DNA of 64,000 nt from Candidatus Thiomargarita nelsonii. Lineage in GTDB: Bacteria; Pseudomonadota; Gammaproteobacteria; Beggiatoales; Beggiatoaceae. The DNA is taken from positions 124,001 through 188,000 of the forward strand of contig JSZA02000001.1 in assembly GCA_000785145.2 (NCBI GenBank), given 5' to 3'. Shown here piece by piece: positions 36,918 through 45,639 of the stretch. The first letter of the stretch is position 1, and the number at the start of each line of letters is the position of its first letter. The notes under the pieces are model-generated. The model saw nothing but the letters and a program-made list of their open reading frames with translations. It ran no database searches and had not been told where the DNA came from. The translations under genes and the position numbers were made by a program.

Positions 36918-37541
36918 ATGAATAAAATGACTCAAATGGTTTTAGTTCGTCATGGTGAAACTTTTTGGAATTCAGAAGGTAGAATACAGGGGCATTTTGA
37001 AAGTTCGCTGAATGAAACGGGGCTCGCTCAAGCGCAAGCATTAGCTCAGCGTTTTAAATCACAAGAGTTTGCAGCACTTTATAGTAGTGATTTGAGTAGA
37101 GCGTATGAGACAGCAGGCACTATTTCAGAGAAAAAAGGATTGCCGATTTTAGTTGAACCTTGTCTCCGCGAAAGGCATCTCGGTATTTTTCAGGGGGTGC
37201 TCAAACGAGAATTGAAAAGAAAATTTCCAGAGGCATTCCGTTCTTACAAGGCGAATGATGCCAACTATGTGATTCCAGAGGGAGAAAGTATCAAGCAATT
37301 GAGTGAGCGTTCTATCAAATGTCTTGAAAATATCGCCCAAAAACATCTTGGAAAGCGAATTTTAGTCGTGACACATGGAGGCGTTTTGCGGCACCTGTTT
37401 TTGCATACATTGGGTATTCCTTTTGACGCAGAGCACCGATTTTTTTCGTTAAATAGTAGTGTCAATGTTTTTTCTTACCAAGACCAAAATTGGAGGTTAG
37501 AAGTCTGGGGAGATTTAAGTCATTTAAGGGCTAAGTACTGA
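36918..37541 (+). CDS. Histidine phosphatase (phosphoglycerate mutase-like) family protein
   Basis: This 207-residue protein carries the catalytic LVRHGET motif (Arg11-His12-Gly13-Glu14). The matching C-terminal parts are present: ERHLGIFQG with the acid Glu region, EGES, and VVTHGGVLRH with the second catalytic His. The family includes cofactor-dependent phosphoglycerate mutases, alpha-ribazole phosphatase (CobC) and general phosphatases; the sequence does not decide among these. The start is at 36918, with an alternative ATG at 36927. It lies 3 bases after the squalene-synthase-like gene, apparently in the same operon starting at ubiG. The stop codon touches a copy of the dispersed hairpin repeat. 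Confidence 0.85.
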   Translation: MNKMTQMVLVRHGETFWNSEGRIQGHFESSLNETGLAQAQALAQRFKSQEFAALYSSDLSRAYETAGTISEKKGLPILVEPCLRERHLGIFQGVLKRELKRKFPEAFRSYKANDANYVIPEGESIKQLSERSIKCLENIAQKHLGKRILVVTHGGVLRHLFLHTLGIPFDAEHRFFSLNSSVNVFSYQDQNWRLEVWGDLSHLRAKY

Positions 37542-37591
37542 GTCCAAAGTCCAAAGCTAAAGCTTTGGACTCCAAAATACATTACATTAAA
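37541..37591. repeat. Dispersed hairpin repeat (CCAAAGC version)
   Basis: AGTCCAAAGCTAAAGCTTTGGACTCC-type palindrome followed by AAAATACATTACATTAAAA, which resembles the flank of the MITE-like elements at 6491 and 57790. The leading GTCCAAA is duplicated. Confidence 0.7.
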
Positions 37592-37606
37592 ACTTAAAAA
37601 ATTGTT

Positions 37607-37641
37607 GTTTCGGGAATTTCGCTCCGCGGATTTCCCGAAAC
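37607..37641. other. Hairpin upstream of the hydrolase gene
   Basis: GTTTCGGGAA (37607-37616) pairs with TTCCCGAAAC (37632-37641) around a GC-rich loop. It lies about 40 bases before the start of the metallo-beta-lactamase gene. It could be a terminator of the ubiG operon or a repeat; no U-tract follows. Confidence 0.45.
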
Positions 37642-37677
37642 GAAGTCAGCAAAGCTAAACGAAGTCAAAATTATGAT

Positions 37678-38325
37678 ATGAAAAATACTCAAGCTTTTTC
37701 TATCCATGCCCTAGAATTAGGGCCAATGGAAAATTTTATCTATATCATTCAAGATAATAGCTCAAAAAGAGCGGCCATAGTCGATCCGGCTTGGGAAGTG
37801 CCTAAAGTGATTGCGCTTGCCAAACAGCAAGGGCTCCAAATCACTGATATTTTGCTCACCCATAGTCATCATGATCATACCAATGGATTGGGTGAAATAT
37901 TAAATATTTATGATGCCCAAGTTCATTTATTAAAAGCCGAGGCGCATTTTTGGGGCGCTAAATTAAGTAAACCCACTTTACATCATGGCGGCGATACGAT
38001 TCAAATCGGCAAAACCAATATTGAAATTTGGCATACGCCTGGACATACGCCTGGCTCTGCTTGTTACTATTGTGATGGGCATTTGATAACGGGTGATACT
38101 TTATTTGTATTTGGCTGCGGGCGTTGTGATTTAAACGGTGGCGATCCTGAGCAAATGTATCATTCTTTGAAAAAACTAGGTGCCGAATTACCTGCCCAAA
38201 CAATCATACACCCTGGACATCATTATGGGAGCCAATCTTCTTCTACGATGGGGGAACAATTAAAGGGTAATCCGTTTATGCAGTTTGATAAGCTGGCTGA
38301 TTTTGTCAAATATCGAATGCACTGA
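37678..38325 (+). CDS. Metallo-beta-lactamase-fold hydrolase (glyoxalase II / YcbL-like)
   Basis: This 215-residue protein has the metal-binding motif THSHHDH (His62, His64, Asp66, His67). It also has HTPGHTPGS, GDTLFVFGCGRCDLNGGDP (bridging Asp) and HPGHHYG at the end, the order seen in glyoxalase II-like and persulfide dioxygenase-like proteins. There is no signal peptide, so it is cytoplasmic. It is shorter than GloB (about 250 residues), which fits the YcbL subgroup. In a sulfur oxidiser a role in thioester or persulfide handling is possible, but the substrate cannot be assigned. It follows the ubiG operon but is separated by about 135 bases with a repeat and a hairpin. Confidence 0.85.
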   Translation: MKNTQAFSIHALELGPMENFIYIIQDNSSKRAAIVDPAWEVPKVIALAKQQGLQITDILLTHSHHDHTNGLGEILNIYDAQVHLLKAEAHFWGAKLSKPTLHHGGDTIQIGKTNIEIWHTPGHTPGSACYYCDGHLITGDTLFVFGCGRCDLNGGDPEQMYHSLKKLGAELPAQTIIHPGHHYGSQSSSTMGEQLKGNPFMQFDKLADFVKYRMH

Positions 38326-38330
38326 CCTGT

Positions 38331-38357
38331 ATTTTGGAGTCCAAGATTTATCTTGGG
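38331..38357. repeat. Dispersed hairpin repeat (CCAAGAT version)
   Basis: TTTTGGAGTCCAAGATTTAT continuing to CTTGGGCGC; the stem CCAAGAT/ATCTTGG lies between two convergent genes. Confidence 0.65.
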
Positions 38358-38361
38358 CGCA

Positions 38362-39219
38362 TCATTGCAAACACGCGCTAAATTGTCCCCTGAGTCGCTT
38401 ATCCTTGCGAAGTCGCTGGCGCAGCGGTTTGCTCATTTCAATATGAATAAAGTGATTAAAACCACGTTTACGAAGGTCTTTGGCGTTGCTATTGCTAGTT
38501 CCACCTAATTCTAAAATTTCATAAGGATAAAGGCGTACTACAAAGTCTGTCAGTTTAGATTTCAAACACTGATTGGTATTTAATACGCGCTGATAGGGCG
38601 TTATAGTCGTATTACTGAGAATGAGATCGGTGGTTTTTCCAACATTCTTTTTTCGTTTTTCTTGGGCAAAGCTGTGTAATTGGACAATTGTCCCCGTCGG
38701 GTATTGGTGTACAAATGCCCGCCCAAAGGCTTGGAAAATGGTGTCCTCAAGATGTGCCATATCAGCAAAATTATCTTGTTTATTTTTTCCGTAACGTGGC
38801 ACCGTATTCCAAGCGGCGGCAATATAATTGCCTTCCTGCATTAATTGGCGAGTAATTTGCCGCGTGTATAAATCTTTAAAGCTATGGGGTGCTTGTAGCG
38901 CAACGGGTAATCCGCCGTGCTGACGAAATAGATAAAATCCTCGCCCGGTGCGCTTTTCATTGATTTCTTGCACGATGGTCAAATTACTGCCCCTGAGTGT
39001 TCGCATGATAAACCCTTGTGTTTGCCAAGCTTTTTGTAAGTCTAAGCTTTGTTCGCCTTTTAGGGTGCGTATAAATAAAGTCTCCGCTTCGCGCACTTGA
39101 GCGGCACTGGGGGCAATATATTTTCCACCCTTGGCGGCTTTGAGTGCGTCTTTTAGGGATTCTGCGGAGACTGATAGGGTTAAGGTTGTGCTTATCAAAA
39201 TTGCAATTAATTGTTTCAT
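38362..39219 (-). CDS. Exported protein of unknown function
   Basis: This 285-residue protein has an N-terminal signal peptide (MKQLIAILISTTLTLSVSAES, cleavage likely after SVSA). The mature part contains His-, Asp- and Glu-bearing blocks that look like a metal-binding active site: APHSFKDLYTRQI, AWNTVPRYG, ADMAHLED, VQLHSFAQEK, YEILELGGTSN, and FIHIEMSKPLRQRLRKD near the end. The pattern HSF...T...NT..R...D.AH...QLHSF...E...HIEMS recalls zinc amidohydrolase/carboxypeptidase-like families such as N-formylglutamate hydrolase relatives. I cannot assign it to a named family. The next minus-strand gene upstream (39528-41969) also encodes an envelope protein, 308 bases away. Confidence 0.75.
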   Translation of the reverse strand: MKQLIAILISTTLTLSVSAESLKDALKAAKGGKYIAPSAAQVREAETLFIRTLKGEQSLDLQKAWQTQGFIMRTLRGSNLTIVQEINEKRTGRGFYLFRQHGGLPVALQAPHSFKDLYTRQITRQLMQEGNYIAAAWNTVPRYGKNKQDNFADMAHLEDTIFQAFGRAFVHQYPTGTIVQLHSFAQEKRKKNVGKTTDLILSNTTITPYQRVLNTNQCLKSKLTDFVVRLYPYEILELGGTSNSNAKDLRKRGFNHFIHIEMSKPLRQRLRKDKRLRGQFSACLQ

Positions 39220-39527
39220 GGCTCGTATTTATTTCAGTTATCAGTTTTTCTCGTTCCCACGCGGTGCAGGACGCGGAGCGTCCAGGCATGCATTCCCACG
39301 CAGAGCGTGGGAACGAGAAAAAAATATTGGTTTGGTTAACTTTGTTTTCTTCAAGGAATTTTTCCATTTTTTACAATTACCCTCATTCGTTTGCCTCGAA
39401 TACATGTAGGGTGGATTAAGCTGTGCGTATCCACCTATGTAGGGTGGATTAAGCTGTGCGTATCCACCTGATTAATATATAAGTATTGGTGGATACGCCT
39501 ACATGGGCTCCGCGTGGGAACAGAATA
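39220..39527. repeat. Intergenic repeats: REP-like palindrome and 33-bp tandem unit
   Basis: No gene is seen. TTTCTCGTTCCCACGC (39247-39262) pairs with GCGTGGGAACGAGAAA (39305-39320) around the inner hairpin GGACGCGGAGCGTCC (39269-39283). Parts of this element recur near 33733, 39512, 47341 and 47666. A 33-bp unit, TGTAGGGTGGATTAAGCTGT plus GCGTATCCACC, occurs twice in tandem (39404-39469). Its first part returns inverted at 39488-39504. Confidence 0.75.
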
Positions 39528-41969
39528 TTAAAACGGCATGACTTGAGTTTCTCTAAAAAATTGTCGCAATTCTTCCTGTAAACCCACCGTCATTTTACTC
39601 AAGGTAAGATAAGCCCCCACAGACTTTTGAGGTATTAATTCAATCTCATATTTTCCAGGTGGCAAATCCTCATGTAAAGGAATGACAAAAAATTGTCCCG
39701 CATCAACAAAATTGTCGCGTGTATTTAAGACGACGACTGCTCCTTCACCCCTTGGGTGTAACTCATAAAGGCGTTGGCGAAATGTCCAGCCGGTGTATGT
39801 CTGCATATCTATTTTGGGGGCGGCTGTCATTTTCGCTCGTATTTGTAAAGGTGCTTGCATACCTTGCGGCATATATACCCGTACAGACAATAACTCTTTA
39901 TCATGGCTACGTTTTTGATAGCTAAAGCGCAGCCCTTCTGCATCATCAAAAATATGGGCTAAGCGTTTAACATAAATCGCTTGTTTATCTTTGGGCGTCG
40001 CATGGTTAATAAAAAATTGCCCCTCTCCCTTCACAATCAGTGTATGTCTCCTCGCGCTAAGTTTAGGGAGTTTGATTTGTCCCTGTTTTCCAATGATATA
40101 GCCTTTATAATACAATTTATTGTCTAGCAAAATTTGTATCTGAGCCGGACTTTTCTCAGTGCGCCGATAAATCAGGGTGGGTTGTATCGTTTTTCTGGGA
40201 TTGATAAATTGTAGCGTAATCGGGCGGTTTTTGGCAATTGGCTGATAATGAGTGCCCAGTGCTTGGTTGCGTAGCGGCAATTGACTTTCTCTTTTCATAA
40301 ATAAATAGCGCGACCGATATTTGCCCGCCGGTTTGAAATCTTCCCAAAGATATTGCCCAAGTAGTATTTCTATGTTTTCCGCCTCACGACGGGGTGGACG
40401 GTGTTGAATCTTCAAGAGTGGGGTACGATTTTGTTGATACAAGGTTTCATAATTCTGGGGGCGCAGCCTAAACCAAGCCGGAATCGGCTGTGTGTCATCT
40501 TTTGGTATGCGTTTGTTGAGCGATATACCCGGTGGTCGATTATAAACTGATACCAACACAGCACAAGGGCTTTCCAAGCGTAGTGTCGCTATTTTTGGTG
40601 GAATAGAAAGGTAATAACTATCAGGCTCAGAAACTTCAAATTGTCCCCACCAGTTGCCGGTCATTCTATCATAGTAAGAACGAGACTGTGTTAAAGGCAT
40701 TGTCCCTGTGTATTGGAGCTGCCCTTTTGTATCTAATAGTGTATAGGTGAGGTTATGACAGTTTGAAGTATTGACAGCAAGCAATCGTCGAATATTGACA
40801 CGCACTGGTGTCGCTTGTTGACTAGAATGGTTGATTTTAAACGCCGTATCTCCTTGTATGAGCACAGTACTTGAATACAGTGGGGCTGGCGTTATTTCTT
40901 TTTCTAACGTCCTGGCTCGCATGATGACGGGCAAATCCGCGCTGATCTCTAATAATCCCTCAGCAAATTCATGCTCAAAATCGCTCCCATCCCAGACAAA
41001 TGAATGCTCGCTACTGTCTGTTGATCGTCCCCCCCCATACCATTTAATCTTTATTGTCACTGGGGATTGCTCGACTTCGCTAAAACTAAAACGCACTAAT
41101 CCGCCCTCTAGTGGCAAAGTTATCCAATGTTGTGCATCAACAAAAGTGCCATAAGCTTGTATGGTAGGCGGAATTGCCTCCCCTTCAAATTCTCTGCGAA
41201 CATAAAGCGGACGGGGGTAATACTCACTGCCAGCGACACCTAATGGTCCGATAACCCGCCATCTTTCCCGCAATAGATTGCGTTTTTCACGCTTAGAAAA
41301 CCATTCATGATCATAAACACTAACCCGTGCAGCCGCTTTTTTCTTTCTATCATTCAAACGGTGCCACATACGATCCAACTTATCTCTCGCCATCTTTTTT
41401 CGCCAATAGACACGAATGGCGACATCAACGACATCAGGATCGGCAGACTGAAGGCGAATTCGCAAAATAGCGGCATTTTTGAGATGGATAAACATATAGT
41501 GACCATTCGTAGGCTGCTCAGCACTCAGATAAAACACGGCTCGCATCAATTTATTGTCATCTTGATAAACTGTCACCTTAGTGCGGTGATGATAGTTGCC
41601 TTCATCCAATAGTTTACCTTGTTTATCAAGGATTTGATATTGTAATACATACCGCCATTTCAATTCATTATTAAGACTTAAGGCTTGGGGCACAGTGGCA
41701 TTACTTAGCACTCTGATGAGTTTGTACTTAGGTAAGAGTGCAAATTCTGTCCATTTTTGTTGATCCAATACATAGACAGTCGTCTTGCGTGTCTTCGCTA
41801 GTTTGTTTTGAGCGCCCTCAATTTCTGGATTAACTTGGCTGAGAAGCCAAGCGTCTATATGGGGTGCCGTCTGCCATAACAAAATGGGAATAGTCAAAAG
41901 CAGGGCAATCTTATAGGGAAAACTCAGTAGAGTTTCATGTAATATTATGTTTTTCATATTTTTTTTCAA
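39528..41969 (-). CDS. Large membrane-anchored envelope protein of unknown function
   Basis: This 813-residue protein has one N-terminal membrane segment (about 18-36, YKIALLLTIPILLWQTAP), which leaves the rest in the periplasm. The body is rich in beta-strand-like segments and contains many paired Arg/Tyr/Trp motifs, for example RVYWRKKMARDKLDRMWHR. It has several repeats of a jelly-roll-like pattern such as YVVLNTRDNF and GEGQFFINH. There are no catalytic motifs that I recognise. The start is the ATG at 41969; a second ATG lies 4 codons on. The neighbouring minus-strand gene encodes an exported protein that might act with it, but the gap between them is filled with repeats. I cannot name a family. 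Confidence 0.75.
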   Translation of the reverse strand: MKKNMKNIILHETLLSFPYKIALLLTIPILLWQTAPHIDAWLLSQVNPEIEGAQNKLAKTRKTTVYVLDQQKWTEFALLPKYKLIRVLSNATVPQALSLNNELKWRYVLQYQILDKQGKLLDEGNYHHRTKVTVYQDDNKLMRAVFYLSAEQPTNGHYMFIHLKNAAILRIRLQSADPDVVDVAIRVYWRKKMARDKLDRMWHRLNDRKKKAAARVSVYDHEWFSKREKRNLLRERWRVIGPLGVAGSEYYPRPLYVRREFEGEAIPPTIQAYGTFVDAQHWITLPLEGGLVRFSFSEVEQSPVTIKIKWYGGGRSTDSSEHSFVWDGSDFEHEFAEGLLEISADLPVIMRARTLEKEITPAPLYSSTVLIQGDTAFKINHSSQQATPVRVNIRRLLAVNTSNCHNLTYTLLDTKGQLQYTGTMPLTQSRSYYDRMTGNWWGQFEVSEPDSYYLSIPPKIATLRLESPCAVLVSVYNRPPGISLNKRIPKDDTQPIPAWFRLRPQNYETLYQQNRTPLLKIQHRPPRREAENIEILLGQYLWEDFKPAGKYRSRYLFMKRESQLPLRNQALGTHYQPIAKNRPITLQFINPRKTIQPTLIYRRTEKSPAQIQILLDNKLYYKGYIIGKQGQIKLPKLSARRHTLIVKGEGQFFINHATPKDKQAIYVKRLAHIFDDAEGLRFSYQKRSHDKELLSVRVYMPQGMQAPLQIRAKMTAAPKIDMQTYTGWTFRQRLYELHPRGEGAVVVLNTRDNFVDAGQFFVIPLHEDLPPGKYEIELIPQKSVGAYLTLSKMTVGLQEELRQFFRETQVMPF

Positions 41970-42063
41970 AACCTATGTCAATGTCAATAGTTTTTTTAAT
42001 GAATATTATATGTGCTGAGTGTCGCTAAATCTACAGATAAGCGCAGACTGTAAGAACGAGGGG

Positions 42064-42150
42064 TATGACCATTTATCATATGTAAATGACCATTCGTCAG
42101 CATTCCTATAACTGAGTGACTTGAACACTGATATTCTTTCAGCACGAATT
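42064..42150 (+). repeat. Direct repeat copy 1 (upstream region of the 42493 gene)
   Basis: ATGACCATTTATCATATGTA followed by ACCATTCGTCAGCATTCCTA and TAACTGAGTGACTT matches 42376-42464. The copies share long exact stretches and differ by scattered substitutions. Confidence 0.8.
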
Positions 42151-42190
42151 AAAGAGCTATGGCTCAATACATCGTTTTAACAGTATTTAT

Positions 42191-42341
42191 TTAACTCGAT
42201 GTTCAAGTTTTTTTGATCTTGACATCAAAGGCACTTTCCGTCCAAAGCTTTAGCTTTGGACTGGCGGTGGGCTAGTCCAAAGCTAAAGCTTTGGACTCCA
42301 ACAATAATATCAAGTCAAAAAAACTTGAACATCGAGTTTAA
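42191..42341. mobile_element. MITE-like palindromic element of about 150 bp
   Basis: The outer arms TAACTCGATGTTCAAGTTTT (from 42192) and AAACTTGAACATCGAGTTTA (42321-42340) are an inverted repeat of about 25 bp. Nested inside are two inverted copies of the dispersed hairpin (GTCCAAAGCTTTAGCTTTGG and its reverse). There is no ORF. The layout matches the element at 6491-6609, but the outer arms differ. Confidence 0.7.
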
Positions 42342-42375
42342 TAAAATTTATAGTTTATATTTCTTTTTAGGAAAG

Positions 42376-42464
42376 CATGACCGTTTATCAAATGTAAATA
42401 ACCATTCGTCAGCATTCCTATAACTGAGTGACTTTATAAGTGATATTCTTTCCGCACGAAATTA
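42376..42464 (+). repeat. Direct repeat copy 2, just upstream of the 42493 gene
   Basis: This is the partner of 42064-42150. It ends about 28 bases before the ATG at 42493 and is followed by AAGAGGATAAAATT, with AGAGG as a ribosome binding site. Confidence 0.8.
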
Positions 42465-42492
42465 AGACATTTTTAAGCAAGAGGATAAAATT

Positions 42493-43137
42493 ATGAACAT
42501 AAAAAAAATTTTAAAAGTAGCCATCCCGTGTTTAGGAATGAGCCTATACAGTGGATTAGCGCATAGCACCAGTTGTAGCGATGCTATTGTAGCCAATCCT
42601 GTTTATAACCTTCAAGACAGCACCTTCACAGTTCCCTTAGTGAATATCGGAAACAAAAACTTTGTGGGTGCCACACTTCAAGTGAGACAAGATAAACAGG
42701 ACAATTGGTTTGCCGATGTCAGTGGAATCGAGAATCTTGCAGAGTGTACATGGGATAATCCCTCTCCGGCATCCATTGAATTTACAACAAATTCTTTATC
42801 TTTAAATTTGTCAAATGTACAAGTGGCAAACAGTGTAGAATCTTACGATCTTGAACTGGAGTGGAATGGGGCCACTTTTATACTTCGTTTTATCGCTGAA
42901 GGTGAAAGGCGCTTTGCTGGTAGCATTACTAGCAACAGTAACCCGATTGCAGGAGCGGTGGTGACAGTTGATGGTGTAGAGGCCGATAGCCCCACCACAG
43001 AGGATGGTCTTTTCCAAGTCACCGGTATTGGTAACGATAGTTGTTTGATAATGACAGTCAATGCGCCGGGTTTTGCAGCGATGTCACTTAACGTGGATAC
43101 TCGCTATAGTGGTGAAATTCGCTCATGTACTCCCTAA
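42493..43137 (+). CDS. Exported protein with C-terminal carboxypeptidase-regulatory-like domain
   Basis: This 214-residue protein has a signal peptide (MNIKKILKVAIPCLGMSLYS, then GLAHS, cleavage about residue 25). The central part (26-135) is a beta-rich region with VPLVNIGNKNFVGATLQV, which I do not recognise. The C-terminal part (about 138-214), with FAGSITSNSNPIAGAVVTVD and a segment ending NAPGFAAMSLNV, fits a carboxypeptidase regulatory-like (CarboxypepD_reg) beta-sandwich. Four Cys (C28, C65 region, C184 region, C212) may form disulphides. An AGAGG precedes the ATG. The VWA-domain gene follows after 37 bases, so the two are probably co-expressed and secreted. Confidence 0.8.
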   Translation: MNIKKILKVAIPCLGMSLYSGLAHSTSCSDAIVANPVYNLQDSTFTVPLVNIGNKNFVGATLQVRQDKQDNWFADVSGIENLAECTWDNPSPASIEFTTNSLSLNLSNVQVANSVESYDLELEWNGATFILRFIAEGERRFAGSITSNSNPIAGAVVTVDGVEADSPTTEDGLFQVTGIGNDSCLIMTVNAPGFAAMSLNVDTRYSGEIRSCTP

Positions 43138-43174
43138 AAACTGATAACTGAACACTGAAATAAGGATAATTTTT

Positions 43175-45550
43175 ATGTTAAAGAAAAATATTTTGAATCT
43201 CGGCTTGTTGACGACATTAAGTGTCAGCAGCAATATTGCCCTTGCCGCTCCGTCTCTTGAGTTGACAGCAAACCCTCCACCAAATGTTTTGGATATAATG
43301 GCACCTGCTGATGGTTCGGCGTGGTCTCGTCCAGACGGCTGTTTGGCACCTGTGCTGAATGTTAAGGGTAACACCACGATGGAGGAAGAGCAGCCGTTGG
43401 ATTTGGTTTTAATCATCGACCGCTCAGGCAGTACCGGGAAGATAGTCGATGGTACCGATACGGTGTTAGACATTGAACGTCAAGCTGGCAAGATTTTGAT
43501 AGATATACTGAAAACGGCAGGTAATACCCACAGACTCAGTTTGGTGAGTTTTGCGCGTGACGTTTCAAAGCAGGCCGTCTTAGGCAGTGATTGGAATGGA
43601 CTGGATACCGCTTTGGATGGTCTGGCGCATTCTGAAGGGGCGACCTATCCGGCTTTAGCAATTGAGTATGCTCTAAGAGCTTTGGAAAATAAAAGGCCAG
43701 AGGCACAAGCCGCCATCATTCTGATCACGGATGGCATACCGACTCTGTGTAAACCTGATGATGGTTCTAGTATTTTGGACGCGAATGGCATACCCCAAGA
43801 GTGTAGTAAGGGGACTGACAAAGATGGTGGGACTCAGCAACGAGATGATCGTTTGGTCACATTAGCGGCGGCAGAGTTGGCTAAGAAAGCAGGCGTGGCG
43901 ATTTATCCCGTTATCATTGAGCCAGAAAATAAAATTGATCGGAAATTGACCACGATGCCAGCAGTACATGACATCACAGGTGCGGCTGGTCAAGTGCCCA
44001 GGCTTAATAAAAATAATCTGGATCAGTTGACCTATATGGTGACACATCTTCCCATAATGGGTGTCACTCAGGTTGATACCAGCAATTTTGGTGCGACAGA
44101 AAGTGTGATGCCCAATGTGCTTGGGGATTTTGAAGCCAAGGTGTTTGTGGGGACAGGTGATAATGAATTGCGGTTCAGTGCTCATACAGGTGATCCAGCA
44201 AACGCTAAAGAGGTTAATCTGACAATAAATGTTATGGCGGCAGGAGGAGCAGGCATCAACGTACAGATCATCGACGGCAATGACGATGTGGAGGAGAATC
44301 TGAGCGATGGAAGCATGGACATGACCAGCTCCGACCTGGAACTGGTGAAGGATGGCAATAAGGAGCAAAACATTGGGCTGCGCTTTCAGAATGTGAATAT
44401 TCCGCAGGGCGCCACCATCACTGCCGCCTATATTGAGTTCGAGACTGATGAGACGTCCAGTGGTGCAAGCTCGCTAACGTTCCACGGGGAGGCGGCTGAC
44501 AATGCTGCCGCTTTTGTTGCACAAAATAACAACCTCACAAGTAGAGCACAGACGAATGCCGTCGTTGAATGGAATAACCTGCCGGCATGGAACACGAAAA
44601 ATCAGAAGCACCAATCTCCTGATCTGTCGCCCATCGTGCAGGAGATCGTGAATCGTGGTGGTTGGACAGTTCAAAACAGTATGGTGTTCGTCATCAGTGG
44701 TACTGGCAAGCGGGTGGCCGAGTCATACAATGGCGAGAGACAAGCCGCCGCTGTGTTGCATGTAGAGATTGAAGGCGATGGACCACAACAATTGGCCTGC
44801 TCCGGGGTGGCACCTGAACCGCCATGTAAGATTTATTCGATTCACGACGAAGGCGGTGCGGACACTTATTTCCTCGCCATGACACCGTTGACTGGAAAAG
44901 TGGATCGTTTGGGTCCCATGTACAAAGATGCTGACATTGAAGGTATGGACATTAGTCCTGACGGTCGCTTACTGGCTGTCGCAGGTCACAGTAATCGCAG
45001 CGTTCTGTATGAAGTGAACTCCCTCACGGGCGATATTCAGGTAATTGGTGAAATAGAAGATACTGCTGGCAATCCATTTAAAGCGGTGGTTTCTCTCTCT
45101 TTTCGGAACGACGGGACACTATGGGGTGTTGCCCGCGATGGTGACAACCGGGGTATCATCAAGATTGATCCCAATACTGCCGTGGCTACACTGGAACATG
45201 CAGGGGGGCAAAAAGCGGGTGGTGTCGCTTGGTCGCTGGATGGTTTAGAATTGTGGATGGTAGAAGGGAATAAGTTGTATGTCTGGATGGAAGGCGGGGA
45301 AATTATTGAAAAACATACTTTTCCAGAGAATGCCGAAGGGCTAGAATTCCGTCCTGATGGTAAGTTAATGGTTGGTGTGCATTCATCAGGAGAAATGATC
45401 ATTTACGCTGTCGATATCACTGATGGTAGTTATGTTAAACAGGATAGTTTTGAGGGTACTGTCAAGGATGACAAGGGCCGTAATATGGCTATCAACGATA
45501 TTGAAGCGATGGCTTGGCCGGTATCGTGTGGTGATGTGCCAATTCAGTAA
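43175..45550 (+). CDS. Secreted von Willebrand factor A domain protein with C-terminal beta-propeller-like region
   Basis: This 791-residue protein has a signal peptide (cleavage after IALAA, about 25). The VWA domain (about 75-300) has a complete MIDAS metal site: DRSGS (Asp82, Ser84, Ser86), the Thr in EGATYPA, and the Asp in LITDGIP. It probably binds a ligand through Mg2+. A middle domain (about 365-535) with INVQIIDGNDDVEE and FQNVNIPQGATITAAYIEFE, ending in AAVLHVEIEG, looks like a DNRLRE-type carbohydrate-binding-like beta domain. The C-terminal part (about 545-791) has repeats of DISPDGRLLAVAG and SFRNDGTLWGVA, typical of a WD/LVIVD-like propeller. The architecture suggests a surface adhesin or matrix protein. 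AAGGAT 6-11 bases before the ATG serves as ribosome binding site. Confidence 0.88.
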   Translation: MLKKNILNLGLLTTLSVSSNIALAAPSLELTANPPPNVLDIMAPADGSAWSRPDGCLAPVLNVKGNTTMEEEQPLDLVLIIDRSGSTGKIVDGTDTVLDIERQAGKILIDILKTAGNTHRLSLVSFARDVSKQAVLGSDWNGLDTALDGLAHSEGATYPALAIEYALRALENKRPEAQAAIILITDGIPTLCKPDDGSSILDANGIPQECSKGTDKDGGTQQRDDRLVTLAAAELAKKAGVAIYPVIIEPENKIDRKLTTMPAVHDITGAAGQVPRLNKNNLDQLTYMVTHLPIMGVTQVDTSNFGATESVMPNVLGDFEAKVFVGTGDNELRFSAHTGDPANAKEVNLTINVMAAGGAGINVQIIDGNDDVEENLSDGSMDMTSSDLELVKDGNKEQNIGLRFQNVNIPQGATITAAYIEFETDETSSGASSLTFHGEAADNAAAFVAQNNNLTSRAQTNAVVEWNNLPAWNTKNQKHQSPDLSPIVQEIVNRGGWTVQNSMVFVISGTGKRVAESYNGERQAAAVLHVEIEGDGPQQLACSGVAPEPPCKIYSIHDEGGADTYFLAMTPLTGKVDRLGPMYKDADIEGMDISPDGRLLAVAGHSNRSVLYEVNSLTGDIQVIGEIEDTAGNPFKAVVSLSFRNDGTLWGVARDGDNRGIIKIDPNTAVATLEHAGGQKAGGVAWSLDGLELWMVEGNKLYVWMEGGEIIEKHTFPENAEGLEFRPDGKLMVGVHSSGEMIIYAVDITDGSYVKQDSFEGTVKDDKGRNMAINDIEAMAWPVSCGDVPIQ

Positions 45551-45578
45551 GGGAGTCCAAGATTTATCTTGGACGTCC
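45551..45578. repeat. Dispersed hairpin repeat (CCAAGAT version)
   Basis: GGGAGTCCAAGATTTATCTT followed by GGACGTCC. It starts at the stop codon of the VWA gene and could end its transcript. Confidence 0.6.
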
Positions 45579-45639
45579 ATTGATTTTGCGGGTGCTGGTC
45601 CCTACTGTATTTCACTTAAGTCGAATACGGGAAATTCTT

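Larger units (their letters stand above)
41970..42492. other. Long intergenic region with duplicated promoter-like segment and inserted palindrome
   Basis: The region is divergent between the 813-residue protein and the exported protein at 42493. It has no ORF with coding character. It contains an imperfect direct repeat of about 85 bp (42064-42150 and 42376-42464) with a MITE-like palindrome (42191-42341) between the copies. The second copy lies just before the start of the next gene and the first copy is about 310 bases further upstream, so the repeat may carry a promoter or operator. Confidence 0.6.

Noticed and set aside
39131-39419. Two overlapping plus-strand ORFs of about 90 residues
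   Set aside because: They lie antisense to a signal peptide region and over REP-like repeats; both are products of the palindromic repeats.
43862-44368. 168-residue minus-strand ORF
   Set aside because: It is antisense to the VWA-domain gene and has no motif or ribosome binding site.
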